DNA from: Nocardioides sp. R-C-SC26 | GTDB taxonomy: Bacteria > Actinomycetota > Actinomycetes > Propionibacteriales > Nocardioidaceae | DNA: 64,000 bases | Direction of reading: 5' to 3' | Assembly: GCF_021246465.1 (NCBI RefSeq) | Contig: NZ_JAHRHK010000004.1 | Span: 153,001-217,000, forward strand | Part shown: one piece after another, positions 40,704-49,303 of the stretch | How the letters are laid out: the number at the start of each line of letters is the position of its first letter | Numbering within the stretch: position 1 is the first letter of the stretch | Program-made: the position numbers and the translations under genes | The notes under the pieces: generated by a model | The model's database searches: none | The model's input: only the letters and a program-made list of their open reading frames with translations | What the model was told of the DNA's origin: nothing

Positions 40704-40798
40704 GGTCTCGTGACGGTCGCAGAGCGACCTCCCCGACCACCAACCGCCGCCGGTGGTCGAGGAGCCGCCGGCCCACCGGTGGTTGAGGAGCCCGCCCG
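40704..40798. repeat. dispersed repeat cluster (copy 3)
   Basis: Contains GTGACGGTCGCAGAGCGACC, then GCCGGTGGTCGAGGAG and CACCGGTGGTTGAGGAG, the same building blocks as the clusters at 39642, 46458 and 52332. It lies between the lipoprotein start and the nrdB stop. Confidence 0.75.
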
Positions 40799-40799
40799 A

Positions 40800-40838
40800 G
40801 GAACGAGGGCGGGCGTCTCGAAACCCCGCCCTCGTTCC
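40800..40838 (-). terminator. strong hairpin downstream of nrdB
   Basis: GGAACGAGGGCGGG (40800-40813) pairs perfectly with CCCGCCCTCGTTCC (40825-40838) around an 11-base loop, 32 bases past the nrdB stop. No U-tract is seen. It is a probable nrdAB terminator and part of the repeat-rich spacer. Confidence 0.6.
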
Positions 40839-40869
40839 TTCGGCGCCGGCAGGAAACGCGACCCGCCGG

Positions 40870-41916
40870 TCAGAAGTCCTCGTCGAACCCGACGGCTCCG
40901 CTGACGCCGACCTGGTAGGCGGAGACCTTGCGCTCGAAGAAATTGGAGAGCTCCTGCACGTCCTGCAGCTCCATGAACGCGAGCGGGTTGGCCGAGCCGA
41001 AGATGATCGGGAGGCCGAGTCGTTCCATGCGGCGGTCGGCGACGTACTCCAGGTAGGCACGCATGTCCGCCGTCGAGAGCCCCGCGACACCGCCTTCGAG
41101 CAGGTCGTCGGCGAACTGGGCCTCGGCCTCGACGCCGTCGATGAGCATCTGCCGGACCTGCTCCTTCATCTGGTCGTCGAAGAGCTCCGGCTCCTCGGCG
41201 CGGACCGTGTCGACGACCTCGAAGGCGAAGGCCATGTGCATCGACTCGTCGCGGAACACCCAGTTGGTGCCCGAGGCGAGCCCGTTGAGCAGGCCGCGCG
41301 AGCGCAGGAAGTAGACGTAGGCGAAGGCGCCGTAGAAGAAAAGACCCTCGATCACGGCGGCGAAGCAGATCAGGTTGAGCAGGAAGGCTCGCCGATCGTC
41401 CGCTGTTCGCAGCTCCTGGAGGTCGAAGACCGAGTCGATCCACCTGAAGCAGAAGTCCGCCTTGTGCTTGATCGAGGGGATGTTGTCGATCGCGGCGAAG
41501 GCCTCGTGCCGCTCCTTCTCGTCGGGGACGTAGGTGTCGAGCAACGTCAGGTAGAACTGCACGTGGACCGCCTCCTCGAAGAGCTGCCGGCTCAGGTACA
41601 GGCGGCCCTCCGGAGAGTTGATGTGCTGGTAGAGGTTGAGCACCAGGTTGTTGGCGACGATGGTGTCGCCGGTGGCGAAGAACGCCACCAGTCTGGAGAC
41701 CAGGTGCCGCTCGGCGTCCGAGAGCCGCTGGAGGTCCTTCAGGTCGGAGTGGAGGTCGACCTCCTCGACGGTCCAGGTGTTCTTGATGGCGTCGCGGTAC
41801 ATGTCGTAGAAGTGCGGGTACCGCATCGGCCGCAGCGTGAGGTACATGCCGGGGTCGAGCAGCATCTTGGTGACGCTGGTGTCGGTCGCAGCGGAGGGGG
41901 TCATGTCGGTGGTCAC
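40870..41916 (-). CDS. nrdB: class I ribonucleotide reductase, small subunit
   Basis: A 348-residue ferritin-fold subunit. Metal ligands appear in VEEVDLHSD, LFEEAVHVQFYLTL (E-x2-H and the radical Tyr position), IEGLFFYGAFAYVYFL and FRDESMHMAFAFE. It supplies the radical that NrdA uses to reduce ribonucleotides. The GTG start overlaps the nrdA stop (GTGA), implying coupling; an in-frame ATG at 41904 is possible. The C-terminus NFFERKVSAYQVGVSGAVGFDEDF is the usual NrdA-binding tail. It is regulated with nrdA. Confidence 0.94.
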   Translation of the reverse strand: MTTDMTPSAATDTSVTKMLLDPGMYLTLRPMRYPHFYDMYRDAIKNTWTVEEVDLHSDLKDLQRLSDAERHLVSRLVAFFATGDTIVANNLVLNLYQHINSPEGRLYLSRQLFEEAVHVQFYLTLLDTYVPDEKERHEAFAAIDNIPSIKHKADFCFRWIDSVFDLQELRTADDRRAFLLNLICFAAVIEGLFFYGAFAYVYFLRSRGLLNGLASGTNWVFRDESMHMAFAFEVVDTVRAEEPELFDDQMKEQVRQMLIDGVEAEAQFADDLLEGGVAGLSTADMRAYLEYVADRRMERLGLPIIFGSANPLAFMELQDVQELSNFFERKVSAYQVGVSGAVGFDEDF

Positions 41917-44405
41917 TGGCAGGCCTCGCAGCTCTCGGGGTTCTCGAGGGAGCAGGCGAGCGCTTCCTCGTCGGTGTAGGTGGTCGGTGCGGGCACCACG
42001 ACGGCGTCCGCGGGCGTCGGCGGCGCCGTGTCGACGGCTCCGACGGCGACCGGCATCGCCGTCGCGGTCGAGGCGCCGATGGTGGTCGTCTGCTGGATCC
42101 GCGTGGCCGGGCGTGAGCGGAGGTAGTAGGTCGTCTTCAGGCCCGACTTCCAGGCGTGCAGGTACATCGAGGAGAGCTTGCCGATCGACGGCCCGGCGAT
42201 GAACAGGTTGAGCGACTGGCTCTGATCGATGAAGGCCTGCCGCTGGGCACCCATGTCGATGAGGGCACGCTGCGGCAGCTCCCATGCCGTCCGGAACAGC
42301 GCACGGACGTCGTCCGGCAGTTCGGCGATGCCCTGGACCGATCCCTCGGCCTTCTTGATGGCGTCGCGGATGGCCGGTGTCCAGAGATCGCGTGCCTTCA
42401 GCTCGCGGACGAGCGCGGTGTTGATCTGCAGGAACTCCCCCGACAGCGTCTCGCGCTTGAACAGGTTGGACACCTGCGGCTCGATGCACTCGTAGCAACC
42501 GGCGATCGAGGCGATGGTGGCGGTCGGCGCGATCGCCACCAGGAGCGAGTTGCGCAGACCGTGCTCCGCGATAGAGGCGCGGATGCCGGCCCAGCGCTCG
42601 GTCTGGGTCACCGCGACATCCCAGTGGTCGGGCTGCAGCACACCGCTGGCGGCCCGGGTCTCCGCGAACGCCGGGTGCGGACCGTGCTCCCGTGCCAGTT
42701 CGCAGGACACCTCCAGCGCAGTCAGGTAGATCTCCTCCGAGATCCGCGTCGACAGCTCGCCGGCCTCGGCGGAGTCGAAGGGCAGGCCCAGGGCGAAGAA
42801 GACGTCCTGCAGGCCCATCAGCCCCAGCCCGACAGGTCGCCACCGCGGGTTGGACCGCGCCGCCTCGGCGCTGGGGTAGAAGTTGATGTCGATGACGCGG
42901 TCGAGCAGCGGGACGGCGGTGCGCACGGTCTGGCGCAGCTTCTCCCAGTCCACGCCGACTCCGGTCGTGCCCGTGGGACTGACCGTGTCCGCCAGCACCG
43001 CCGTCAGGTGCTGCGCGAGGTTGATCGAGCCCAGGTTGCAGACCGCCGTCTCGCCGTCGGAGGAGACCTCGATGATCTCGGTGCACAGGTTCGAGAGGTG
43101 GACCACCGGGCCGCCTGGCTCGTCGGTGGTCTGATTGCAGGTGCGGTTGCTGGCGTCCTTGAAGGTCATCCAGCCGTTGCCGGTCTGCGCGAGGGTGCGC
43201 ATCATCTTGGCGTAGAGGTCCCGCGCGGGCACCTGCCGCACGTACCGCCCCTCCTCCTCGGCCCGTCGGTAGGCGGCGTCGAACCGGGCGCCCCACAGGT
43301 CGACGAGCTCGGGGGCCTCGTTCGGGTCGATCAACGACCACGGCTCGTCGGCCTCGACCCGGCGCATGAACTCGTCGGGGATCCAGTTGGCCAGGTTGAG
43401 GTTGTGGGTGCGGCGTGCGTCCTCGCCGGTGTTGTCCCGCAGCTCGAGGAACTCCTCGACGTCGGGGTGCCACGGTTCGAGGTAGACGCAGGCGGCGCCC
43501 TTACGTCGTCCACCCTGGTTGACGGCGGCGACCGAGGAGTCCAGCGTGCGCAGGAACGGCACGATGCCGTTCGACTGCCCGTTCGTTCCGCGGATGAGAG
43601 CGCCGCGGGACCGGACGCGGGAGAAGGAGATGCCGATGCCGCCGGCGAACTTCGACAGCTTGGCCACCTGGGCGTAGCGGCTGTAGATCGAGTCGAGGTC
43701 GTCACGCGGTGAGTCGACGAGGTAGCACGAGCTCATCTGCGTGTGCTGCGTGCCGGAGTTGAACAGCGTCGGCGAGCTGGGCAGGTAGGCCAGCGAGGAC
43801 ATCAGCCGGTAGAACTCGATCGCCTCGGACGGCGTGCGCGCGAGGCCGCAGGCGACCCGCAGCATGAAGTACTGCGGGGTCTCGATCACGAGGCGGCTGA
43901 TCGGGTGTCGCAGCAGGTAGCGGTCGTAGACGGTGCGCAGACCGAAGTACTCGAACCGGCGGTCGCCGTCGGCGTCGATCGCGAAGTCGAGCTTGCGGGC
44001 GTTGTCCTTGACGAAGCGCGCGGTCTCCTCGCCGATCAGGCCCTCGGCGTGCCCGAGGCCGATCGACTGGCTGAACGAGGCGACGCCCTGGTTGCGCACC
44101 TCCTTGTCGATGTAGCCCGACAGCAGCCGTGCGGCCAGCCGCGAGTACTGCGGCTCCTCGCCGATCATCTCCGCGGAGGTCTGGATCGAGAGACGGTCCA
44201 GCTCGGCGGTGGTGGCGCCGTCGTAGAGGCCGCTGATGGTGCGGGTGGCGACCCGCATCGGGTCGACGTCGGCCAGGTCGCCGCTGACGCGGTCGACGGC
44301 GCGCACGATCTTGTTGACGTCGACGGGCTCGCTGTCGCCGTTGCGCTTGAGCACCTGCATGGATGACCGGCGTTCGCCGGTGGTGGTGGAGACGGTGACC
44401 GTCAT
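41913..44405 (-). CDS. nrdA: class I ribonucleotide reductase, large subunit
   Basis: An 830-residue catalytic subunit that reduces NDPs to dNDPs. An N-terminal ATP-cone (VLKRNGDSEPVDVNKIVRAVDRV) gives dATP feedback. Active-site residues: Cys in MSSCYLVDSP, the thiyl-radical Cys and Glu in LSNLCTEIIEV, and the second redox Cys in AVCNLGSINLAQH. The C-terminal ESCEACQ is the shuttle Cys pair. The ATG at 44405 follows GGAGAG and lies downstream of a cobalamin riboswitch and two NrdR boxes. The layout copies the Streptomyces nrdAB arrangement, where a B12-dependent class II enzyme is the alternative. Confidence 0.95.
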   Translation of the reverse strand: MTVTVSTTTGERRSSMQVLKRNGDSEPVDVNKIVRAVDRVSGDLADVDPMRVATRTISGLYDGATTAELDRLSIQTSAEMIGEEPQYSRLAARLLSGYIDKEVRNQGVASFSQSIGLGHAEGLIGEETARFVKDNARKLDFAIDADGDRRFEYFGLRTVYDRYLLRHPISRLVIETPQYFMLRVACGLARTPSEAIEFYRLMSSLAYLPSSPTLFNSGTQHTQMSSCYLVDSPRDDLDSIYSRYAQVAKLSKFAGGIGISFSRVRSRGALIRGTNGQSNGIVPFLRTLDSSVAAVNQGGRRKGAACVYLEPWHPDVEEFLELRDNTGEDARRTHNLNLANWIPDEFMRRVEADEPWSLIDPNEAPELVDLWGARFDAAYRRAEEEGRYVRQVPARDLYAKMMRTLAQTGNGWMTFKDASNRTCNQTTDEPGGPVVHLSNLCTEIIEVSSDGETAVCNLGSINLAQHLTAVLADTVSPTGTTGVGVDWEKLRQTVRTAVPLLDRVIDINFYPSAEAARSNPRWRPVGLGLMGLQDVFFALGLPFDSAEAGELSTRISEEIYLTALEVSCELAREHGPHPAFAETRAASGVLQPDHWDVAVTQTERWAGIRASIAEHGLRNSLLVAIAPTATIASIAGCYECIEPQVSNLFKRETLSGEFLQINTALVRELKARDLWTPAIRDAIKKAEGSVQGIAELPDDVRALFRTAWELPQRALIDMGAQRQAFIDQSQSLNLFIAGPSIGKLSSMYLHAWKSGLKTTYYLRSRPATRIQQTTTIGASTATAMPVAVGAVDTAPPTPADAVVVPAPTTYTDEEALACSLENPESCEACQ

Positions 44406-44534
44406 TGCTCTCTCCTCGCGAGACTCAGGTCCTGATCGGATCCGGGTCCTGCGAGGGGGCGACGGTGCGAGACGACGGCGCCCGGGGGCGCGCACGTCAC
44501 AGCCAGCCGTCGGCCCTCCCACGGGGCCTCGGAC

Positions 44535-44735
44535 CATCGCGTCCGACGGACGCGATGCGCTGGCAGGTCTTCGGACTCGTGGGCGTCGTGCGAGCTCCTA
44601 CTGGCCGTCGCTTCCCAGGTCTCGCGCGAGACCCAGTGCGTGGTGACGGCGGTCGTTCCCACTCACCGCTGCGGGGCAGTCCCGGAATCTCACCGGGTTC
44701 CCTCTTCGAAGACGGACGTCTCCTGCTCGACTCGT
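44535..44735 (-). promoter_or_regulatory. cobalamin (B12) riboswitch controlling nrdAB
   Basis: On the minus strand the conserved core GGAACCCGGTGAGATTCCG, then GGACTGCCCCGCAGCGGTGA (44664-44704), and the B12 box AGTCCGAAGACCTGCC (44562-44577) are near consensus. A 10-bp hairpin with a GTC loop (CATCGCGTCC / GGACGCGATG, 44535-44557) sits at the 3' edge and begins within bases next to the B12 box, a good candidate for the switching helix. B12 should turn nrdAB off. Confidence 0.95.
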
Positions 44736-44765
44736 CTGGATGACGAGTGCGAACCAGCTGCGGTG

Positions 44766-44812
44766 GCACCATATCTGGTGAATGACAACGATGTAACCCC
44801 CACATCTAGGGA
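44766..44812 (-). promoter_or_regulatory. tandem NrdR boxes
   Basis: Two 16-bp sites, GCACCATATCTGGTGA (44766-44781) and CCCCACATCTAGGG within 44797-44812, both fit the core C-N-A-N-AT-N-T-N-G of the NrdR consensus. Their cores are 31 bp apart, three helical turns with a 15-bp linker, the standard geometry. NrdR with bound dATP represses RNR operons. Confidence 0.82.
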
Positions 44813-44895
44813 TCATCGACGAGCCGACGGAAGCATGTGCCACAACCCGCGGTCCGGGGGTGGCGGTCGCGTCGACACGTCGGCAGGCTCGACCC

Positions 44896-45801
44896 ATGAC
44901 GCTCTCCGTACTCGTCGCCGGCGGCTCCGGCTTCCTGGGCACCCACCTCCGCTCGGAGCTCTCGGCGCGCGGGCACGTCGTCACCTCGCTGGTGCGTCGG
45001 CCGCCGCGGACGGGTGCCGAGGTGCGTTGGGATCCCGAGGCCGGTGTGCTCGACGCGACCGTCGTCGAGGCCGCCGACGTCGTGGTGAACCTGGCCGGCT
45101 CCCCAACCGTCGGCAACCCGCACTCGCGGCGATGGGCCCGCGAGCTGGAGGAGAGCCGGGTGCGCACCACGTCGCTGATCGCGGAGCGCGTCGCCGCGTC
45201 GACGAGGAAGCCTGCCTTCCTCGCGGGCAACGGGATCTCCTACTACGGAGACCACGGAGAGACCATGCTGACCGAGGCCTCGGACAGCCGCGGCCACGCG
45301 TTGCTGACCGAGGTCACCCGGGTCTGGCAGGCGGCCGCCGACCCCGCCGTCGAGGCCGGCGCGCGGGTGTGCGTCCTCCGTACCTCACCGGTGATGGACC
45401 GGCGTTCGGCACCGCTGCAGCAGCTGCGGCTGCTGTTCAAGGCCGGCCTGGGAGGACGCCTGGGAAACGGCCGCCAGTACATGCCGATGTCGTCGTTGCG
45501 CGACTGGGTGGGGGCGGTCGTCCACCTCGCCGAGCACCCCGACGCCGCGGGAGCGTTCAACATCTGTCTTCCCGTGGCACCCACCAACGCCGAGTTCACC
45601 GCCGCGCTGGCGCGCGCGGTGCACCGACCGGCGATCGTGCCCGTGCCGGGCCCGGCGCTCCGTCTCGCCGCGGGGGCGATGGGACCTGAGCTGCTCGGCT
45701 CGGTGAACGTCCGGCCCGCGGCGTTGGAGGACGTCGGATACGAGTTCCGCGATCCCGACGTCGAGACGATGCTGGCTACCGGCCTGCGGGCGACCTCGTA
45801 G
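44896..45801 (+). CDS. TIGR01777-family NAD(P)-dependent epimerase-like protein
   Basis: A 301-residue short-chain-dehydrogenase-like protein. The N-terminal nucleotide site VLVAGGSGFLGTHLRSEL (G-x-x-G-x-x-G) and VVNLAGSPTVGNPHSRRWARELEESRVRTT are typical of TIGR01777. NGISYYGDHGE holds the family's Y-Y-G motif, and PMSSLRDWVGAVVHLAEHPDAAGAFNIC follows. The biological substrate is unknown. In actinobacteria the gene is commonly near lipB, as here. Its 3' end overlaps the convergent next gene by 26 bases. Confidence 0.88.
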   Translation: MTLSVLVAGGSGFLGTHLRSELSARGHVVTSLVRRPPRTGAEVRWDPEAGVLDATVVEAADVVVNLAGSPTVGNPHSRRWARELEESRVRTTSLIAERVAASTRKPAFLAGNGISYYGDHGETMLTEASDSRGHALLTEVTRVWQAAADPAVEAGARVCVLRTSPVMDRRSAPLQQLRLLFKAGLGGRLGNGRQYMPMSSLRDWVGAVVHLAEHPDAAGAFNICLPVAPTNAEFTAALARAVHRPAIVPVPGPALRLAAGAMGPELLGSVNVRPAALEDVGYEFRDPDVETMLATGLRATS

Positions 45802-46360
45802 ACCGCCGCACCTCGAACGACGAGGCGAGCCTCCACCGGCCGTCGACCAGGCGCAGGTCCAGCCGACGGGTGGACACCGCGTCCGAGGCGAGCGCAACGC
45901 CGTCAGAGGTGGCCACCACCCGATCGGTGACGCGCAGCACCAGGCGATCGTGGAAGCGCTTGCGGACCCGCAGGTCCAGCATCTGCGTCTGCCACCGCGG
46001 CGGCGCGACGTCGGCTGCCAGCCAGGCACGCAGCATCGCGACGTCGCGCTCCCCCGCCGTGGAGCCCGGCAGGTAGAGGCGGATCAGCGCGGTCGGATCG
46101 CCGTCGGCCCAGGCGCGCTGGCGGTGGGCGTCCCACCGTCGCAGCACGTCGCGCGCGCGGGCATCGGCGCGCACCAGCCCGGACGGCGTGGTCAGCGCGA
46201 CGTCGTGGGCTCGTGGCGGATCGGATCGTCCCTGCTCGGCGGACGTCGCCGCCAGGGCGACTGCGGCCACGATCAGCAGGCCGAGCACCCCCACCGGAGC
46301 GAGCCACCAGAGCGCGCGACGAGGTGCGTGGCGGATCGGATCTGCGCGGTGCGCGGCCAT
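45776..46360 (-). CDS. single-pass membrane protein with extracytoplasmic domain, unknown function
   Basis: A 194-residue protein. A basic N-terminus and one helix (ALWWLAPVGVLGLLIVAAVALAA, about 16-38) precede an outside domain of about 150 residues: ARDVLRRWDAHRQRAWADGDPTALIRLYLPGSTAGERDVAMLRAWL, then beta-rich LRVRKRFHDRLVLRVTDRVVA...RRLDLRLVDGRWRLAS. This resembles a SnoaL/NTF2-like cone fold, an impression only. It converges on the epimerase gene and diverges from the esterase gene. Confidence 0.65.
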   Translation of the reverse strand: MAAHRADPIRHAPRRALWWLAPVGVLGLLIVAAVALAATSAEQGRSDPPRAHDVALTTPSGLVRADARARDVLRRWDAHRQRAWADGDPTALIRLYLPGSTAGERDVAMLRAWLAADVAPPRWQTQMLDLRVRKRFHDRLVLRVTDRVVATSDGVALASDAVSTRRLDLRLVDGRWRLASSFEVRRSTRSPAGR

Positions 46361-46426
46361 GAGTCCGGTCTACGCCACCCTGGCGATCCGCGCCGCCGTC
46401 TCTCCACAGGCCGCGACCCGTCTCAC

Positions 46427-46507
46427 CGGGTTTCGAGACGGCCCTCGTCCCCCGGGCCTCCTCAACCACCGGTGGTTGAGGAGCGAGCGCCAGCGAGCGT
46501 CACGAAA
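46427..46507. repeat. dispersed repeat (copy 4) with 26-bp perfect palindrome
   Basis: CTCCTCAACCACC (46458-46470) is followed immediately by its exact reverse complement GGTGGTTGAGGAG (46471-46483). The flanks GGTTTCGAGACGG and GCGTCACGAAACC extend the symmetry imperfectly. It sits between divergent genes. Confidence 0.85.
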
Positions 46508-46552
46508 CCCCGCGACCCGACCAGCGCCCCCACAACCTGGCATCCTGGCGAG

Positions 46553-47497
46553 GTGACGACGGGGGGCTCGGGGCGACCAGGCGTGCGCGGCGCAGGCGTC
46601 GACCGCCGCACCGTCCTCGCCGGCGCAGCGGGCTTCGCCGGGGTGTCGGCGGGGCTGGTCGCGATCGGCGTCGCGCGACGTCGTGAGCCCGACGTCGCCG
46701 ACCCCGAGGCGTTCCTCGACCGGGTGCTAGGGCAGCCGGGCGCCGTGCCCGACGTCCGCCCCGGCCCGGTCGAGCACGGCAGGTTCCGCTCGACCGCCAG
46801 GCTCGGAGCGACGGTGCCGTGGGTGCTGATCAGGCCACCGGGCCGCCATCGACGCCTCCCCCTGGTGGTCGCGCTCCACGGTCACGGCGGCACGGTCGCC
46901 CAGCTGCTCGAACCGCGCTGGGATCTCCCCCGGTTCCTCGCCGCCGCCGTCGCCGACGGCGTCCCGCCCTTCGCCATCGCGGCGGTCAACGGCGGCGACA
47001 CCTTCTGGCACCGCCGCCCGTCCGGCGAGGACGCCGGCGCGATGGTGACGCGCGAGTTCCTGCCCATGCTGGGTGGCCGTACGCGGGACCTGCGGGGTGC
47101 ACCGATCGGCCTGCTCGGCTGGTCGATGGGCGGGTACGGGGCGCTGCGCATCGCGGGCCTGCTCGGCGCCGACCGGGTCGCCGCCGTGGTGGCGAACAGC
47201 CCCGGCCTCTACCTCGATCCCGCGCAGGCGCATCCCGACGGCTTCGCCGACCCTGCCGAGTACCGGCGCTACTCGATCATGGAGCGCCAGCGCGACCTCG
47301 ACGGCGTGAGCGTGCGCATCGACGTCGGGTCGAGCGATCCGTTCGCGCCCGCAGTGCGCGCCTACGTCGATGGTTTCGCCGACGGCGCCGACCTCACCGC
47401 GAGCTTCGAGCCCGGCACGCACACGCTCGGCTACTCGCTGCGCCTCCTGCCGGCCGAGCTGGCGTTCCTCGGCACGCACCTGGCCGCTCGCTCGTGA
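46553..47497 (+). CDS. exported alpha/beta hydrolase, esterase D-like
   Basis: A 314-residue protein from GTG. A twin-arginine leader DRRTVLAGAAGFAGVSAGLVAIGVA suggests Tat export. The hydrolase part has VVALHGHGG (oxyanion loop), nucleophile elbow GLLGWSMGGYGALRIAG with Ser near residue 200, VDVGSSDPFAPAV for the Asp and GTHTLGYSLR for the His. It is similar in layout to putative esterases of the antigen-85/esterase D group. The substrate is unknown. The N-terminal RRREPDVADPEAFLDR segment after the leader is unusual. Confidence 0.8.
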   Translation: MTTGGSGRPGVRGAGVDRRTVLAGAAGFAGVSAGLVAIGVARRREPDVADPEAFLDRVLGQPGAVPDVRPGPVEHGRFRSTARLGATVPWVLIRPPGRHRRLPLVVALHGHGGTVAQLLEPRWDLPRFLAAAVADGVPPFAIAAVNGGDTFWHRRPSGEDAGAMVTREFLPMLGGRTRDLRGAPIGLLGWSMGGYGALRIAGLLGADRVAAVVANSPGLYLDPAQAHPDGFADPAEYRRYSIMERQRDLDGVSVRIDVGSSDPFAPAVRAYVDGFADGADLTASFEPGTHTLGYSLRLLPAELAFLGTHLAARS

Positions 47498-47531
47498 ATC
47501 GACCGTCGCAGGCCAGGAGTAGCCTGAAACG

Positions 47532-48293
47532 GTGACGTCGTCGCCTGAACTCGACCCGAGCGCGCCGCGGCCGGCTCCGGTCTACGAGATCGCCGGTCTC
47601 GGTGCAGACGCCGTCGACTACTTGGCGGCCTGGGAGCACCAGCGCCGGGTGCACGCCGACGTCGTCGCGGGCGAGCGCCCCGGCACGGTGCTCCTGCTGG
47701 AGCACCCGCCGGTCTACACCGCCGGCAAGCGGACCGACCCGCACGAGCGGCCCGCGGATCCCGGCGGCGCGGCCGTGATCGACGTCGACCGCGGCGGCAA
47801 GATCACCTTCCACGGCCCGGGTCAGCTCGTGGGCTACCCCATCGTGCGCCTGCCCGACCACGTGAAGGTCGTCGACTACGTGCGCCGGGTCGAGGAGGCC
47901 CTCATCGCCGTCTGCGCCGATCTCGGCGTGAAGACCGCGCGCGTGCCCGGACGCAGCGGCGTCTGGCTGCGCGAGGACGACCGCGGCCCCGAGCGGAAGA
48001 TCGCGGCGCTCGGCATCCGCGTCAGCCGCGGCGTGACGATGCACGGTTTCGCGATCAACTGCGACGTCGACCTCGCCTGGTACGACCGGTTCGTGCCCTG
48101 CGGCATCGCCGACGCCGGCGTCACGACGCTCTCGACCGAGCTCGACCGGCGCGTGGGCGTCGCGGAGGTGTTGCCGTTGGTGCAGCACCATCTCGACACC
48201 TACCTGGCGTGGACGCCGTACGACGCCACGCCCGACTTCGACCCCAAGCCCGAGCCCGGGCGTGTCCCGAGGATCACCCTCGTCGCTCCGTGA
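47532..48293 (+). CDS. lipB: octanoyltransferase LipB
   Basis: A 253-residue enzyme that transfers octanoyl from acyl carrier protein to lipoyl domains, the first step of lipoate assembly. Motifs: [21 protein letters not shown], the signature [18 protein letters not shown], and the catalytic Lys region [23 protein letters not shown]; a Cys in [13 protein letters not shown] completes the dyad. It starts at GTG. Its targets include the E2 protein encoded upstream. lipA follows 2 kb downstream after an ABC exporter. Confidence 0.96.
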   Translation: MTSSPELDPSAPRPAPVYEIAGLGADAVDYLAAWEHQRRVHADVVAGERPGTVLLLEHPPVYTAGKRTDPHERPADPGGAAVIDVDRGGKITFHGPGQLVGYPIVRLPDHVKVVDYVRRVEEALIAVCADLGVKTARVPGRSGVWLREDDRGPERKIAALGIRVSRGVTMHGFAINCDVDLAWYDRFVPCGIADAGVTTLSTELDRRVGVAEVLPLVQHHLDTYLAWTPYDATPDFDPKPEPGRVPRITLVAP

Positions 48294-48334
48294 TTCCCTG
48301 CTCCGGTGCCATTCTCGGATCGGAGCAGTCAGCG

Positions 48335-49303
48335 ATGAGCGACCTCGTCATCGAGACCAGCGGCCTGTGCAAGGAGTTCCGCGGACGTCGCGGAACCCGC
48401 CTGGCCGTCTCGAACCTCGACCTGTCCGTGCCGGCCGGCGGCGTGCACGGCTTCCTCGGCCCGAACGGGTCGGGCAAGACCACCACGATCAGGATGTTGC
48501 TCGGCCTGGCCCGTGCGACGCGGGGCCAGATGCGGCTGTTCGGCCAGTCCGTGCCGGACGAGCTGCCGCGGGTGATCGATCGTGTCGGCGCGGTCGTGGA
48601 GTCGCCGAAGTTCTCCCCTCACCTCACCGGACGCCGCAACCTGCAGCTGCTCGGCGACTCCATCGGCGTGCCGAAGGCGCGGGTGGACGCCGCACTCGAG
48701 ACTGTGGGCCTCACCGGCCGCGACCGTGAGCGCTACCGCGGCTATTCGCTGGGCATGAAGCAGCGCGTGGCGATCGCGGCCACGCTGCTCAAGGACCCCG
48801 ACCTGCTGATCCTCGACGAACCCACCAACGGCCTCGACCCTGCCGGCATCCGCGAGATCCGCGAGACCATCCGCGGCCTCGGCGAGCAGGGCACGACCGT
48901 GCTGCTCAGCTCCCACATCCTCGCCGAGGTGCAGCAGGTCTGCACCTCCGCCACGATCATCGGCAACGGCCGCCTGCTGGCCTCGGGCCGGGTCGACCAG
49001 CTGCTCGACGACGGCCCGGCGGCACATGTCGTGCAGGTGCCCGACGTCGACGCCGCGCTCGCCGTCCTCACCGCGGCGGGGCTGACCGCCACCCGGCACG
49101 ACGACGGCGTCCGCGTCGTCACCGAGGACGCCGCGGCGATCAGCCGCGCCCTCGCGGAGTCGCGGATCTGGCTGACCGGCCTGAGCGCCGAGCGGCGCGA
49201 CCTGGAGACGGTGTTCCTGCAGCTCACCGCGGCGGACACCCTGGGCACCTCGCATCCGGGCACCGGCCATGCCGACGACGCACCCGAGGCGGGTGCGCGA
49301 TGA
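48335..49303 (+). CDS. ABC transporter ATP-binding protein (ABC-2 exporter type)
   Basis: A 322-residue ATPase. Walker A FLGPNGSGKTTT near residue 48, Q-loop region, signature YSLGMKQRVAIA (the exporter-type variant of LSGGQ), Walker B LLILDEPTNGLDP, and H-loop LLSSHIL. The C-terminal 100 residues form an accessory domain. ATG 48335 was chosen since the domain starts there. Its stop overlaps the permease start by 4 bases (ATGA). The exported substrate is unknown. Confidence 0.92.
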   Translation: MSDLVIETSGLCKEFRGRRGTRLAVSNLDLSVPAGGVHGFLGPNGSGKTTTIRMLLGLARATRGQMRLFGQSVPDELPRVIDRVGAVVESPKFSPHLTGRRNLQLLGDSIGVPKARVDAALETVGLTGRDRERYRGYSLGMKQRVAIAATLLKDPDLLILDEPTNGLDPAGIREIRETIRGLGEQGTTVLLSSHILAEVQQVCTSATIIGNGRLLASGRVDQLLDDGPAAHVVQVPDVDAALAVLTAAGLTATRHDDGVRVVTEDAAAISRALAESRIWLTGLSAERRDLETVFLQLTAADTLGTSHPGTGHADDAPEAGAR

